A stretch of 36,202 nucleotides of DNA from OCS116 cluster bacterium AG-390-A19 (GTDB lineage: Bacteria; Pseudomonadota; Alphaproteobacteria; MED-G09): positions 1-36,202 of the forward strand of contig QCGV01000011.1 in NCBI GenBank assembly GCA_003278145.1, read 5' to 3'. A program made the translations under genes and the position numbers. Positions 1 to 8,023 of this stretch are shown here, piece after piece (the stretch's first letter is position 1; every line of letters begins with the position of its first letter). The notes beneath the pieces are model-generated. The model was not told the origin of the DNA. It ran no database searches and saw only the letters and a program-made list of their open reading frames with translations.

Positions 1-615
1 GCAAACCACCCTTTCGGTGTTCTAGATGGATTAGTAATTTGCTGGCTTACAAATAAAATAAGATCGGAATTCAAAGTTCTTACACATTCACTTTTATTAA
101 GAGCATCAGAAACAAAAGACTATCTTTTACCAATTGATTTTAGTGAAAGCAAAAATGCAATGATTACAAATTTGGAGACTAGAAAAACCGCCAGAAGCAT
201 ACTCGACAATGGCGGAACAATAGTTGTTTTTCCTGGCGGTACCGTATCAACGACTAAAAGATTTTATAACCGCACAGCACTCGATCCAAGTTGGAGAAAC
301 TTTACATCCAGACTAATCAAAAGATCAAAACCAACAATACTTCCATTACATTTCACTGGGCAAAACAGTTTCTTATTTCAAACTGCAAGTCATTTAAGTG
401 AAACATTAAGGTCATCTCTCCTTTTTCACGAGGTAAAAAGAAGAATAAATACAAAAGTCCCTGTTATTATTGGAGACCCAATAAAATATTCAGATATTGA
501 TGAAAATTTATCCAACTCAGAACTATCCGAATACCTTAGAAATAAAACATACAAAATTAATCCATTTTGGAAATCAAAAGATGTTCCTTTGGGTAAAGAT
601 TTTAAAGAATTTTAG
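1..615 (+). CDS. lysophospholipid acyltransferase (COG3176-type), 3' part
   Basis: The reading frame is open from base 1, so this is the C-terminal ~204 residues of a longer gene; the first ATG at 160 is internal. Read from base 1 it opens with NHPFGVLDG, the acyltransferase His-Asp block of the PlsC/LPLAT superfamily. It is followed by VVFPGGTVST, matching the FPEGT-type substrate block, and by FTGQNSFLFQTASHLSETLR, characteristic of the 'putative hemolysin'/ornithine-lipid type acyltransferases. The predicted role is acyl transfer to a lysophospholipid or lyso-ornithine lipid at the inner membrane. It ends one base before the convergent NTF2-like gene. Substrate is not determined by what is visible. 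Confidence 0.8.
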   Translation, partial: ANHPFGVLDGLVICWLTNKIRSEFKVLTHSLLLRASETKDYLLPIDFSESKNAMITNLETRKTARSILDNGGTIVVFPGGTVSTTKRFYNRTALDPSWRNFTSRLIKRSKPTILPLHFTGQNSFLFQTASHLSETLRSSLLFHEVKRRINTKVPVIIGDPIKYSDIDENLSNSELSEYLRNKTYKINPFWKSKDVPLGKDFKEF

Positions 616-616
616 A

Positions 617-1075
617 TTAATCAATTAAATCTGGATAAGGATTTACAGTTCCTGACATATTTCCTGAACCACCATCATTATATAAAACTCCATAATGTCT
701 CTCTGAAAATAACCATTCACCATTTACTTTAATATACTTATCTTGATAAACACCAATATTAAACATACCTGTAGAGTTACCTTGTTCATCCTTTTCTGCA
801 AATTGAAGATGTTCAGTAATATACCATCTACCAGATGCCTTATCGCCATCAACTTCAACAGTACCATTTTGAATTAACTGTCCAGCAAATGGAAAACCTG
901 ACATAGCTTGAACCCATAAAGCAACTATATCTTTTTTTCCTTTAACAGGAGGCATGCTGCTTAAATCCCATACTGCATCTTCAGCCCAAGTTGATGCCCA
1001 ATCCGCTTCATCGCGCCTACATACAGCATCAGCATATTTCTCAACCAAATTTCTAATTTCTTCTTTATCGCTCAT
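617..1075 (-). CDS. NTF2-like/SnoaL-fold protein
   Basis: A 152-residue single-domain protein of the SnoaL/NTF2 superfamily. It has an N-terminal helix with IRNLVEKYADAVCRRD, then the WASTWAEDAVWDL segment and a C-terminal strand region with VNGEWLFSERHYG. Such proteins are small cone-shaped isomerases, dehydratases or hydrolases, or non-catalytic ligand binders; the substrate cannot be told. The start has a good ribosome-binding site (AAGGAAGG). It lies 12 bases downstream of the ABM gene, so the two are probably one transcript. Confidence 0.8.
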   Translation of the reverse strand: MSDKEEIRNLVEKYADAVCRRDEADWASTWAEDAVWDLSSMPPVKGKKDIVALWVQAMSGFPFAGQLIQNGTVEVDGDKASGRWYITEHLQFAEKDEQGNSTGMFNIGVYQDKYIKVNGEWLFSERHYGVLYNDGGSGNMSGTVNPYPDLID

Positions 1076-1087
1076 TTATACCTTCCT

Positions 1088-1432
1088 TTATGAAAAATCT
1101 GCTCTTGCAACACCTGTTTCATCATAGACAGGCTCTTCTTTAGCAATTTTGTATTTTGCTGAAAAAGCACTTAATAAACCAACTTCATTAAGTGTAGCAC
1201 CCATATTTTTATACCAGTCATCTTCAAAATGTTTTTTAAGAGATTCCTCGCTCTCCCATCTTTCCATAACCCAAATTCTTCCAGGAACATATGGATCTAA
1301 TGTCCAACTATAATCTTGGCAGCCTTCTTCAGTTAACGCACCATCAATTAGAGGTTTACATCTTTTCATTAAATCATCAATTTTTTCAGGATCCACATCA
1401 AAAGTTGCAGTAATTATAATATCTGTTGCCAT
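1088..1432 (-). CDS. antibiotic-biosynthesis-monooxygenase (ABM) fold protein
   Basis: About 114 residues with the ferredoxin-like ABM pattern: an opening strand (IIITATFDVDPEKID), then GCQDYSWTLDPYVPGRIWV and the conserved MERWESEESLKKHF block. Family members are small dimeric cofactor-free monooxygenases or stress proteins. An ATG 12 bases upstream is in frame, but GGAGGTAAGA lies directly before the internal ATG, which fixes the start at 1432. It is the first gene of a two-gene unit with the NTF2-like protein. Specific substrate unknown. Confidence 0.8.
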   Translation of the reverse strand: MATDIIITATFDVDPEKIDDLMKRCKPLIDGALTEEGCQDYSWTLDPYVPGRIWVMERWESEESLKKHFEDDWYKNMGATLNEVGLLSAFSAKYKIAKEEPVYDETGVARADFS

Positions 1433-1566
1433 TCTTACCTCCAAATAAATTAATTGAAAAATATTAATGCATTAGAATATCAAAAGATAAAGACTTTATT
1501 TATTTTTTTAATGATTAAAAAAAATTGTATTTATATATAAAGAAACGAATCTGATAGTAGTTTTTA

Positions 1567-2526
1567 ATGGCTAATTTTTTTAAAAATTTGTTAAAACCTG
1601 AATCTGGCCTAGCAAAATTTCTTTTAATTGCTTTTGTCCTTTTTTTCTTTTCATTAGAATTTTTGCCTTTTCTTGAGCCTATCAAGCAATTCCTTGACGC
1701 TGATGAGCTCTCAATAAGTATCGGTGAATCAAAGTTCTCTGCTTATCTAATTATTCAGGGAATTTTAATAATTGCAACGCTTCTGTGGGTTACTGGAATA
1801 TTATCAGATATTGCAGCTAAGTTTGTAAAAAAAATACCAGGAATTAATTCAAATAATAGAAATTTAATAACTAAAGCATTACAAATTTTAATATATTTCA
1901 TAGCTTTTCAAGTAGGAATGAATTTTCTAGGAATAGATCTTACCGCTCTAGCAGTTTTTAGTGGTGCTTTAGGTATTGGTATAGGTTTTGGCCTTCAAAA
2001 GATTACATCAAATTTTATAAGTGGAATTATAATTTTATTTGAAAAGACTGTTCAAAATGACGATTTAATAGAACTAAATGATGGAACATTAGGTTTTATT
2101 AGAAATACAGGTTCTAGAGCGTCACTTATCGAAACATATGATGGAAAAGAAGTTATGGTCCCTAATGAGGATCTTATTACCAATAGAGTAATCAACTATA
2201 CTCACAGTAATAAAAAAGCAAGAATAACAATAAACATTGGGGTATCATATGATTGTGATATTAAAAAAGCTCAAGAATTAATTTTAGAGGCTGCAAGCGA
2301 GCATCCCAAAACAGCTAAAGAACCGGAACCCTTATGTTTTTTGAGAGAGTTTGCAGATAGTTCAGTAAATTTTCTTTTATTATTTTGGATTAATGATGTG
2401 ATTGATGGTCGTTATGGACCGCAAAGCGATGTTTTATTCTCAATTTGGGAAAAGTTTAAAGAAAATAATATTGAAATCCCTTATCCGCAAAGAGATATTC
2501 ACATCAAAGAGAGTCTTAGTAAATAA
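1567..2526 (+). CDS. small-conductance mechanosensitive channel (MscS family)
   Basis: A 319-residue inner-membrane channel that would release solutes on hypo-osmotic shock. Hydrophobic segments lie at about 17-37, 59-80 and 103-123. The pore-lining helix at about 127-159 carries the Gly/Ala-rich pattern SGALGIGIGFGLQKITSNF typical of MscS TM3. A beta domain follows (GFIRNTGSRAS, VPNEDLITNRVINY) and the protein ends with the IPYPQRDIH motif. Length is near that of E. coli MscS with a slightly longer N-terminus. The stop overlaps the start of the DUF481 gene by one base, so both are probably cotranslated. Confidence 0.93.
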   Translation: MANFFKNLLKPESGLAKFLLIAFVLFFFSLEFLPFLEPIKQFLDADELSISIGESKFSAYLIIQGILIIATLLWVTGILSDIAAKFVKKIPGINSNNRNLITKALQILIYFIAFQVGMNFLGIDLTALAVFSGALGIGIGFGLQKITSNFISGIIILFEKTVQNDDLIELNDGTLGFIRNTGSRASLIETYDGKEVMVPNEDLITNRVINYTHSNKKARITINIGVSYDCDIKKAQELILEAASEHPKTAKEPEPLCFLREFADSSVNFLLLFWINDVIDGRYGPQSDVLFSIWEKFKENNIEIPYPQRDIHIKESLSK

Positions 2527-3269
2527 TGTTTAAAGCAAGAAATATCCTTTTGTTGTGCTTTTTATCAATTTTTTCTAATCAAATTTTATTTGCACAAATA
2601 GTAAATATGGAGTCTGCTCGAAAAGAAAATTTATCTGGTTTTCATTTTCAAGCAAATTTAGGATTAAATGGTTCTAGCGGAACTGTTGATAGAACAAATT
2701 ATAGTGTTGAAACTAGGATAGATTATAATTCAGACAATTGGCAAAGATTTGGCGTTTTTTCTTATAAAAGAGAGGAAAAAGACGACTCAATCACTTCAAA
2801 TAATACTTTCTTTCATTTAAGAGCTGTAAGAAAAGTTAATAGCTTATTATCTCTTGAAGTATTTACGCAACTTAGCGAAAAGCCTCTTCAGAAAATAAAA
2901 AGAAGAGAACTTTTTGGCGCAGGGGTTAGGTTAAGTCCTTATAAATCTTTTAGGTTAGGACTTGGTCTTTTCAATGAAAATGAAGAAAGAATCTTATCAG
3001 ATACAAGAAAAACTACTAGATTAAATACCTATATTACAAATGATTTTAAGATTTCAGATACAGCAACATTTGAGTCAACGCTTTATGTTCAGCCAGATAT
3101 TGATGATTTTTCTGAAATAAGATCATTTTTTGTTACAGGACTTAGGTTAAAAATTTCTGAAAAATTTTCTACCATAATAAGTTATGAAAATACTTATGAC
3201 TCTTCGCCTCCTCCTAATACAGATAAATCAAATTCATTTTATGGAATAAAATTCAGTTTTGAATATTAA
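2526..3269 (+). CDS. DUF481-family outer-membrane beta-barrel protein
   Basis: 247 residues beginning with a Sec signal peptide (about residues 1-23, cleaved near LFAQ). The remainder is alternating amphipathic strands (FHFQANLGLNGSSGTVD, RFGVFSYKREEKDDS, ELFGAGVRLSPYKSFRLGLG) and a C-terminal ...GIKFSFEY ending in an aromatic residue, as in outer-membrane barrels. The pattern matches DUF481 (YdiY-like salt-induced) proteins. Translationally coupled to the mechanosensitive channel (TAATG overlap), which fits a shared role in osmotic or envelope stress; that link is an inference. Confidence 0.72.
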   Translation: MFKARNILLLCFLSIFSNQILFAQIVNMESARKENLSGFHFQANLGLNGSSGTVDRTNYSVETRIDYNSDNWQRFGVFSYKREEKDDSITSNNTFFHLRAVRKVNSLLSLEVFTQLSEKPLQKIKRRELFGAGVRLSPYKSFRLGLGLFNENEERILSDTRKTTRLNTYITNDFKISDTATFESTLYVQPDIDDFSEIRSFFVTGLRLKISEKFSTIISYENTYDSSPPPNTDKSNSFYGIKFSFEY

Positions 3270-3276
3270 ATATTTG

Positions 3277-3396
3277 TTAATTTTCAATATAATAACGTAT
3301 TAAATTAAAGTATTCATAAACTAAAGACTTGAATTCAGGAGTAAAATAAAAACTTACAAAAATACCTAATAGAAAACCAATTAAAAATTTAATCAC
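3277..3396 (-). CDS. 39-residue putative membrane micro-protein
   Basis: A short GTG-initiated frame. An N-terminal hydrophobic helix (FLIGFLLGIFVSFYF, about residues 4-18) is followed by a polar tail ending LIRYYIEN. The start overlaps the stop codon of the 37-codon basic ORF upstream, and AAAAAGG lies before it, suggesting translational coupling. No family recognised. The call rests on coupling and on the coherent transmembrane-plus-tail layout. Confidence 0.42.
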   Translation of the reverse strand: MIKFLIGFLLGIFVSFYFTPEFKSLVYEYFNLIRYYIEN

Positions 3397-3506
3397 AAAT
3401 TTTTTTCCTTTTTTCTATTATAAATCTTCTTACTTTTTACAACTCTCTGATAAGTTGCTTGTTTTTGCCTTATAACTCTTGGTTTCTTAGGAGCTTTCTC
3501 TTTCAT
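3393..3506 (-). CDS. 37-residue basic micro-protein
   Basis: An ATG-initiated ORF of 37 codons, extremely Lys/Arg-rich (starts MKEKAPKKPRVIRQKQ, ends NRKKEKNL). It overlaps the 3' end of the TPR gene by 20 bases and overlaps the start of the next micro-ORF by 3 bases, forming a chain on the minus strand. The composition would suit nucleic-acid or ribosome binding, but no family is recognised. Chance ORFs this long are common in AT-rich DNA, so confidence is modest. Confidence 0.38.
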   Translation of the reverse strand: MKEKAPKKPRVIRQKQATYQRVVKSKKIYNRKKEKNL

Positions 3507-3963
3507 TATCTGAATTCCAAAGACCAGCCTCTTTAAGTCTTCTTCTTTTATTCTCGAAATAATCGATTAGGGTTGGGTTTAAAGCGACTGCTTTTTTATA
3601 AAAATCAACAGCTTTATCAATATTCCCAAGGTATTCATGCGCCATACCCTTATTAAAATAAATTGCAGAAATATCCTCTAAATTATTTTCAAGAGATGCT
3701 TGGTATTTTTCAAGGGCACCATTATAGTCTTTTAAAAGTAATAGACTATTACCTTGGTTTAAAAGGGTTTCAGCCCTCATGTTTTCATTATTAAAAGCGA
3801 TTTCAAATTGCTCTAAGGCCATTCTGGGTTTTGATTTATTATTATAAATAATACCAAGATTAATTCGGGTAGCATCATGATCTTTTTTCGAAATTGTATT
3901 ATCAGAAAGGGCTTTTAAACAGGTAAAAAACAGATGATTGAGTTGTATAGCCAAATTTTGCAT
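3487..3963 (-). CDS. TPR-repeat protein, main part (frameshifted gene)
   Basis: Tetratricopeptide repeats are clear in residues about 30-140 (INLGIIYNNKSKPRMALEQF, LLNQGNSLLLLKDYNGALEKY, FNKGMAHEYLGNIDKAVDFYKKA). Its first ~20 residues (MQNLAIQLNHLFF) do not look like the family. The expected N-terminus, a signal peptide followed by AVTVVGSSDALICYKHAKFG, is encoded just upstream in another frame, and the two frames join if one A is removed from the A6 run at 3925-3930. The intact product would be about 194 residues, periplasmic, acting as a protein-interaction scaffold. Starts of this TPR type in alphaproteobacteria commonly read AVTVLG...CY. Whether the shift is real or a sequencing error cannot be settled here. 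Confidence 0.8.
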   Translation of the reverse strand: MQNLAIQLNHLFFTCLKALSDNTISKKDHDATRINLGIIYNNKSKPRMALEQFEIAFNNENMRAETLLNQGNSLLLLKDYNGALEKYQASLENNLEDISAIYFNKGMAHEYLGNIDKAVDFYKKAVALNPTLIDYFENKRRRLKEAGLWNSDNERESS

Positions 3964-4072
3964 GTTTATAACATATTAAAGCATCACTACTACCAACTAC
4001 TGTAACAGCCGCATTTAAATTTAAAGAACCTAAAGACACCAAAAAAGAAAATATTATAATTTTTTTAAACAT
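3902..4072 (-). CDS. 5' part of frameshifted TPR gene (signal peptide)
   Basis: ATG at 4072, preceded by AAGGATAA, opens a 56-codon frame. It encodes a signal peptide (MFKKIIIFSFLVSLGSLNLNA) then AVTVVGSSDALICYKHAKFG, after which it runs into unrelated residues and a TGA. The beginning matches the conserved N-terminus of periplasmic TPR proteins whose repeats lie in the next frame downstream. It is best read as the first 48-49 codons of one gene spanning 3487-4072. Confidence 0.65.
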   Translation of the reverse strand: MFKKIIIFSFLVSLGSLNLNAAVTVVGSSDALICYKHAKFGYTTQSSVFYLFKSPF

Positions 4073-4081
4073 TATTTATCC

Positions 4082-4591
4082 TTAAAAATCAGTTGAGAAA
4101 CCCTCAGAAACATGGCGTTCAGGCCAGAAAAACTCTAAATTCATATTTTTAATTTTCCAATCACCATTAATTTTTACATATTCTTCATCATATAAGGCAA
4201 ACCATAAAAAATTACTAGAGCCTGGTTCAATATCTGATCCATCACTATTTTTAGTAATACCATCTAATAGATAGACCCTCCCTTTCGCAGTATCAGGGCC
4301 GGTAATTTTAATGAGATGATTGGTATTAACATGCATACTGACAAAAGGAGTGTCGAGAGTGTCCTTAAAAGTTTCTTTATAATTGTTATAAATCACTTCT
4401 TTACCAACCCAATCACCATATGGTCCGTATCCGCAAACTGCACCTTCTGCAAAAACATCCATTAATTTATCTAATTCTCTAGCATCCATATGATATGAAT
4501 ATCTCAATCTTAACTCTTTAATTTTTTCAATATCAATTAAATTTCTAAGAGACTTAATCTCCTCTGCAGATAAATTTTCTTCATTACTCAT
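4082..4591 (-). CDS. SnoaL/NTF2-like protein (dehydratase-type)
   Basis: About 169 residues of the SnoaL_4/NTF2-like superfamily, related to ring-hydroxylase beta subunits and bile-acid 7-alpha-dehydratase: IKELRLRYSYHMDARELDKL, then MDVFAEGAVCGYGPYGDWVG, MHVNTNHLIKI and VKINGDWKIKNMNLEFFW. The Tyr and His positions typical of catalytic members are present, but the substrate is unknown. An in-frame ATG nine codons upstream exists; AAGGAGA directly before the internal ATG selects 4591. That start overlaps the stop of the 63-codon gene upstream, implying coupling. Confidence 0.8.
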   Translation of the reverse strand: MSNEENLSAEEIKSLRNLIDIEKIKELRLRYSYHMDARELDKLMDVFAEGAVCGYGPYGDWVGKEVIYNNYKETFKDTLDTPFVSMHVNTNHLIKITGPDTAKGRVYLLDGITKNSDGSDIEPGSSNFLWFALYDEEYVKINGDWKIKNMNLEFFWPERHVSEGFSTDF

Positions 4592-4775
4592 TTTTCTCTC
4601 CTTTTGAATATTGCTCATATTTTGCCTTACCTACTGAGTTAACCTTTATTGGCGGATGTATAAAATCCTTGTTAGTGTTTTGCACAGGAGGTAAAAAAGA
4701 AACTGACCCAAATGATGTTTCTATAACACCTGGATTTGCTATAATTGACTTCCAACTATCGTTATTTGATGACAT
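4584..4775 (-). CDS. hypothetical protein, 63 residues
   Basis: A short soluble, Pro/Asn/Ser-rich frame (NPGVIETSFGSVSFLPP, DFIHPPIKVNSVGKAKYEQY) with no recognised family and no membrane segment. It ends inside the start of the NTF2-like gene: its terminal codons supply that gene's ribosome-binding site, and the TAA overlaps the ATG by a few bases. That arrangement supports it as a real first gene of the unit. Its own ribosome-binding site is weak. Confidence 0.5.
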   Translation of the reverse strand: MSSNNDSWKSIIANPGVIETSFGSVSFLPPVQNTNKDFIHPPIKVNSVGKAKYEQYSKGEKNE

Positions 4776-4839
4776 CTATCTATATTAAAATAATTTTCTA
4801 AATATTTCAAAGAATATCATTTTCTGTTAATTTAAAATT

Positions 4840-5259
4840 ATGAGCATTACTAAAGAATTAGAAAAATTTAATAAATGGTATGAAACTGAACCATTTGAAG
4901 ATTTTGTTGGTCCTTTTTTTTATAAAAGAAATACCGAAAATAACCACATATCTGCTTTTGAATGTAAAAAACACCACCTTAATGCTATGGGCACTCTTCA
5001 TGGAGGCATGATAATGTCTTTTATCGATTATACAATGTTTGTAATATGTCTTGATAGCATTAAAGAACAGTCTTTTGTTACTGTATCTTGTTCAACTGAA
5101 TTTCTTAATCCATCTATTAATGATAAAATTATTTATGGAGATGGTGAAGTTACTCAAGAAACTAAATCAATGATTTTTATTAAGGGAAGAATTTTTAATA
5201 AGAAAAATATTAATATATCGACTTTTAGCGGTATTTTAAAAAAAGTTAGACCTAAATAA
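4840..5259 (+). CDS. PaaI-type hotdog thioesterase
   Basis: 139 residues with the hotdog-fold signature NAMGTLHGGMIMSFIDYTMF, the conserved HGG block around the central helix of PaaI/4HBT thioesterases, and later VTVSCSTEFLNPS. It would hydrolyse an acyl-CoA thioester in the cytoplasm; acyl specificity is not visible. Its 3' end overlaps the convergent DUF3429 gene by 8 bases. Confidence 0.85.
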   Translation: MSITKELEKFNKWYETEPFEDFVGPFFYKRNTENNHISAFECKKHHLNAMGTLHGGMIMSFIDYTMFVICLDSIKEQSFVTVSCSTEFLNPSINDKIIYGDGEVTQETKSMIFIKGRIFNKKNINISTFSGILKKVRPK

Positions 5260-5680
5260 TAATTGGAATAACTAAAAAACTAGATACAAGAAAAGTTACT
5301 AAAATTCTTGTATTAACATATTTTTTCTGGGTTATTTTTTTTCTAAAAATATAGACGTCTATTAACAAAAGAATAATCAAAATCAAAATCTGTAAAAAGA
5401 AATAACCCCTCTCTTCCAAAAGCAAAAATCCAATAAAACTTAAAATTGTTAAAAAATTACTTAAAAGAAATAGATTAATTCCTAAGTTACTATTTGATAA
5501 AAAAATACCCCAATGACTTCCGCAAATAAAAGAAATTATCGATAAACTATATATTGATAAAATAAAATTTATTTCTATTTGAAAAAATTCTTGATAATTA
5601 AATAATTTTAAAAATGAAAAAAATATAAATGGAATACTTCCAAGAAAAATTAATATATATGGTAAATCTTCTTTATACAT
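5252..5680 (-). CDS. DUF3429-family membrane protein
   Basis: 142 residues, mostly hydrophobic, with about four to five transmembrane helices. LPYILIFLGSIPFIFFSF at the N-terminus and FICGSHWGIFL in the middle match the DUF3429 pattern (LG.IPF...GxHWG). Function of the family is unknown. Its ATG lies inside the last codons of the DUF2256 micro-gene (8-base overlap), so the pair is translationally coupled. Confidence 0.8.
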   Translation of the reverse strand: MYKEDLPYILIFLGSIPFIFFSFLKLFNYQEFFQIEINFILSIYSLSIISFICGSHWGIFLSNSNLGINLFLLSNFLTILSFIGFLLLEERGYFFLQILILIILLLIDVYIFRKKITQKKYVNTRILVTFLVSSFLVIPIII

Positions 5681-5813
5681 TTTGATTTTTATTTCTTCTG
5701 CATCTTTCCGAACAATACAGGACCTGATCCCAACATGATTTCCATTTTTTTCTCCATGAAAAATCTTTTTTACATGTTTTACAAACTTTTATTGGTAAAT
5801 TTTTATTATTCAT
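5673..5813 (-). CDS. DUF2256 micro-protein (46 residues)
   Basis: ATG at 5813, stop at 5673. The family core is fully visible: KVCKTCKKDFSWRKKWKSCW then YCSERCRR, with cysteines 11, 14, 34 and 38 placed to bind one zinc (Cys27 is extra). DUF2256 proteins are tiny zinc-finger-like proteins of unknown role, often near photolyase/cryptochrome-type or DUF3429 genes. It overlaps DUF3429 by 8 bases. Confidence 0.85.
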   Translation of the reverse strand: MNNKNLPIKVCKTCKKDFSWRKKWKSCWDQVLYCSERCRRNKNQNV

Positions 5814-5823
5814 TTTCTGACTA

Positions 5824-7638
5824 TTAGACCTTGCTCATTTTTTTTCTTTCATTTGGGTCAAGATATTTTTTTCTTAATCGCAGGTTATTGGGTGTTACCT
5901 CTAATAATTCATCATCTTCTATATAAGCCATCATTTGTTCAAGTGACATTTTTTGATGAGGTACCAAAACTACTGCCTCATCTGCTCCAGAAGATCTCAC
6001 ATTAGAGTGTTTCTTCCCTTTTAAAACATTTATACCTAAATCATTATCTCGATTATGTTCTCCCACTATCATTCCCTCATAGACCTCTGTTTGAGGACCT
6101 AAAAACATTACTCCTCGATCTTGAAGATTAAATAATGCATATGCAACTGCAGAACCTGTCTCGGTTGAGACTAAAACACCATTTCTTCTTCCCTCAATGT
6201 CGCCTTTATAAGGTCCATATTCATGAAAAACTCTATTAATAACACCAGTACCCTTAGTGAGCGTTAAAAACCTATTTTGAAAACCAATCAAGGCTCTTGA
6301 TGGCGCATGGAAGATAATTCTTGCCTTTCCTTCTCCTGATGACCGCATATCAACCATTTCACCTTTTCTTCTGTTCATATTATCTAAAACAGCGCTAGAA
6401 AATTCATCATCTACATCAATTGTTACTTCCTCAATCGGTTCTAGTTTCTCGTTTTCTTTACCTAATTTATATAAAACTTTAGGTCTTGAAACTGTAAGTT
6501 CAAATCCTTCCCTTCTCATCGTTTCAATTAAAACACCGAGCTGTAATTCACCTCTTCCTCCAATTTCAAATGACTCTTTTCCACCAGCCTCAGAAAATGT
6601 TATTGCAACATTTGTTTCAGATTCTGCAATTAACCTATCTCTAATAACAGTTGAGGTAACTTTTTTTCCATCCCTTCCAGCAAAAGGAGAGTCATTAACA
6701 GTAATTGTTACGGACATTGTTGGGGGGTCTATTGGTGTTGATTTTAGCGGTGTAACCACATTAGTATTGCAAATAGTATCTGATACAGAGGCTTTTGTTA
6801 AACCAGCAATACAGATAATATCGCCACAAAAAACTTCATCAACTGGGACTTTTTTTGTACCTTCAAATTTGAAAAGCTTTGTAAGACGCCCGTTTTCAAT
6901 TAAATTTGAATTCAAGTCTATAGCTTTAACTGGATCATTAATTTTAGCATTTCCTGAAATTACTTTTCCGGTCAAGCATCTTCCTAAATAAGAGTCATAA
7001 TCAAGTAGTGTGGCCAACATTGCAAAATTATTTTCTTTATCAACTTTTGGTTCAGGAACATGATCAACAATAAGACTCATTAAGGGTTTTAGATCAACTG
7101 ACTCATGGTTTAAATCAGTTACACACCATCCCGATCTACCAGAAGCATATAATATAGGAAAATCCAGTTGATCATCATCAGCGTCTAAAGAAACAAAAAG
7201 ATCAAATACTTCATTTACTACCTCATCAGGTCTTTTATCAGCTCTATCAATCTTATTAATAACAACCATGGGTTTTAAACCGAGTTTAAGAGCTTTACCT
7301 AAAACAAACTTAGTTTGAGGCATTGGACCCTCAGCAGAGTCAACAAGTAAAATAACTCCATCAGCCATTCCCAAAACTCTTTCAACTTCACCACCAAAGT
7401 CAGCATGACCAGGTGTATCAATAATATTTATTCTAATATTGTTCCAAGTAATTGAGGTTGGTTTGGCTAAAATTGTAATTCCACGTTCTTTCTCAAGATC
7501 ACCCGAATCCATTAACCTTTCATCAACCTGCTGATTATCTCTAAATAAGCCACTCTGCTTCATCATAGAGTCTATAAGTGTAGTTTTTCCATGATCGACA
7601 TGAGCTATAATAGCAATATTTCTAATTTCTTGATTCAT
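5824..7638 (-). CDS. typA: ribosome-associated GTPase TypA/BipA
   Basis: 604 residues, the usual length. The translational-GTPase domain shows AHVDHGKTT (P-loop, residues 12-20), RGITILAK (switch I), DTPGHADFGGE (switch II) and NKIDR. The elongation-factor-like domains II and III/V follow, with GGRGELQLGVLIETMRREGFE and the BipA-specific C-terminal block with GEHNRDNDLGINV and LRLRKKYLD. BipA binds the 70S ribosome and assists 50S assembly and translation under cold or nutrient stress. It is transcribed alone; the ~210 bases upstream are AT-rich and probably hold its promoter. Confidence 0.98.
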   Translation of the reverse strand: MNQEIRNIAIIAHVDHGKTTLIDSMMKQSGLFRDNQQVDERLMDSGDLEKERGITILAKPTSITWNNIRINIIDTPGHADFGGEVERVLGMADGVILLVDSAEGPMPQTKFVLGKALKLGLKPMVVINKIDRADKRPDEVVNEVFDLFVSLDADDDQLDFPILYASGRSGWCVTDLNHESVDLKPLMSLIVDHVPEPKVDKENNFAMLATLLDYDSYLGRCLTGKVISGNAKINDPVKAIDLNSNLIENGRLTKLFKFEGTKKVPVDEVFCGDIICIAGLTKASVSDTICNTNVVTPLKSTPIDPPTMSVTITVNDSPFAGRDGKKVTSTVIRDRLIAESETNVAITFSEAGGKESFEIGGRGELQLGVLIETMRREGFELTVSRPKVLYKLGKENEKLEPIEEVTIDVDDEFSSAVLDNMNRRKGEMVDMRSSGEGKARIIFHAPSRALIGFQNRFLTLTKGTGVINRVFHEYGPYKGDIEGRRNGVLVSTETGSAVAYALFNLQDRGVMFLGPQTEVYEGMIVGEHNRDNDLGINVLKGKKHSNVRSSGADEAVVLVPHQKMSLEQMMAYIEDDELLEVTPNNLRLRKKYLDPNERKKMSKV

Positions 7639-7846
7639 TGTGTCCTGATTTAATTTTTGAAAAGGTTTCTATATCTTTATTATAAAAATAGATAGTTTTT
7701 TATATGAAGCAATTTAAATACCATAATAAAATTATTAGAGTTAAAATCGGAAAAGCAAATAAAGATATAATTCTAAACATTGTTACTTAATCAAAGAAAT
7801 CATATATTATTGCAAGTAAAATATGTAAAAATTTAAAAAGGTTCTT

Positions 7847-8023
7847 ATGGAAAAAGAAATATCAGAAATTGCCTCTCCATGTGTTGGTATTTGTGCCCTA
7901 CATAAAATAGATAACGAAACATTATGCGCAGGGTGCAAAAGAAACCCAGTTGAAATAAGAAATTGGATAAAATTTTCTGATAAAGAAAAAACGGATATTC
8001 TTGAAAAATTAAAAATAAGATAA
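7847..8023 (+). CDS. DUF1289 micro-protein (58 residues)
   Basis: ATG at 7847 after AAAAAGG, stop at 8023. Sequence shows the DUF1289 pattern: SPCVGICALHKIDNETLCAG followed by CKRNPVEIRNW, with Cys12, Cys16, Cys27 and Cys30 as the conserved metal-binding set, and the Glu-Ile-x-x-Trp motif. Function of the family is unknown. Its stop abuts the stop of the convergent zinc-ribbon micro-gene. Confidence 0.88.
   Translation: MEKEISEIASPCVGICALHKIDNETLCAGCKRNPVEIRNWIKFSDKEKTDILEKLKIR

Noticed and set aside
6767-6991. 74-codon ORF antisense to typA
   Set aside because: typA is unmistakable across the whole interval; the ORF has no ribosome-binding site or family match.
7704-7790. 28-codon plus-strand ORF upstream of DUF1289
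   Set aside because: No ribosome-binding site, no motif and no coupling to a neighbour; within chance expectation for AT-rich DNA.
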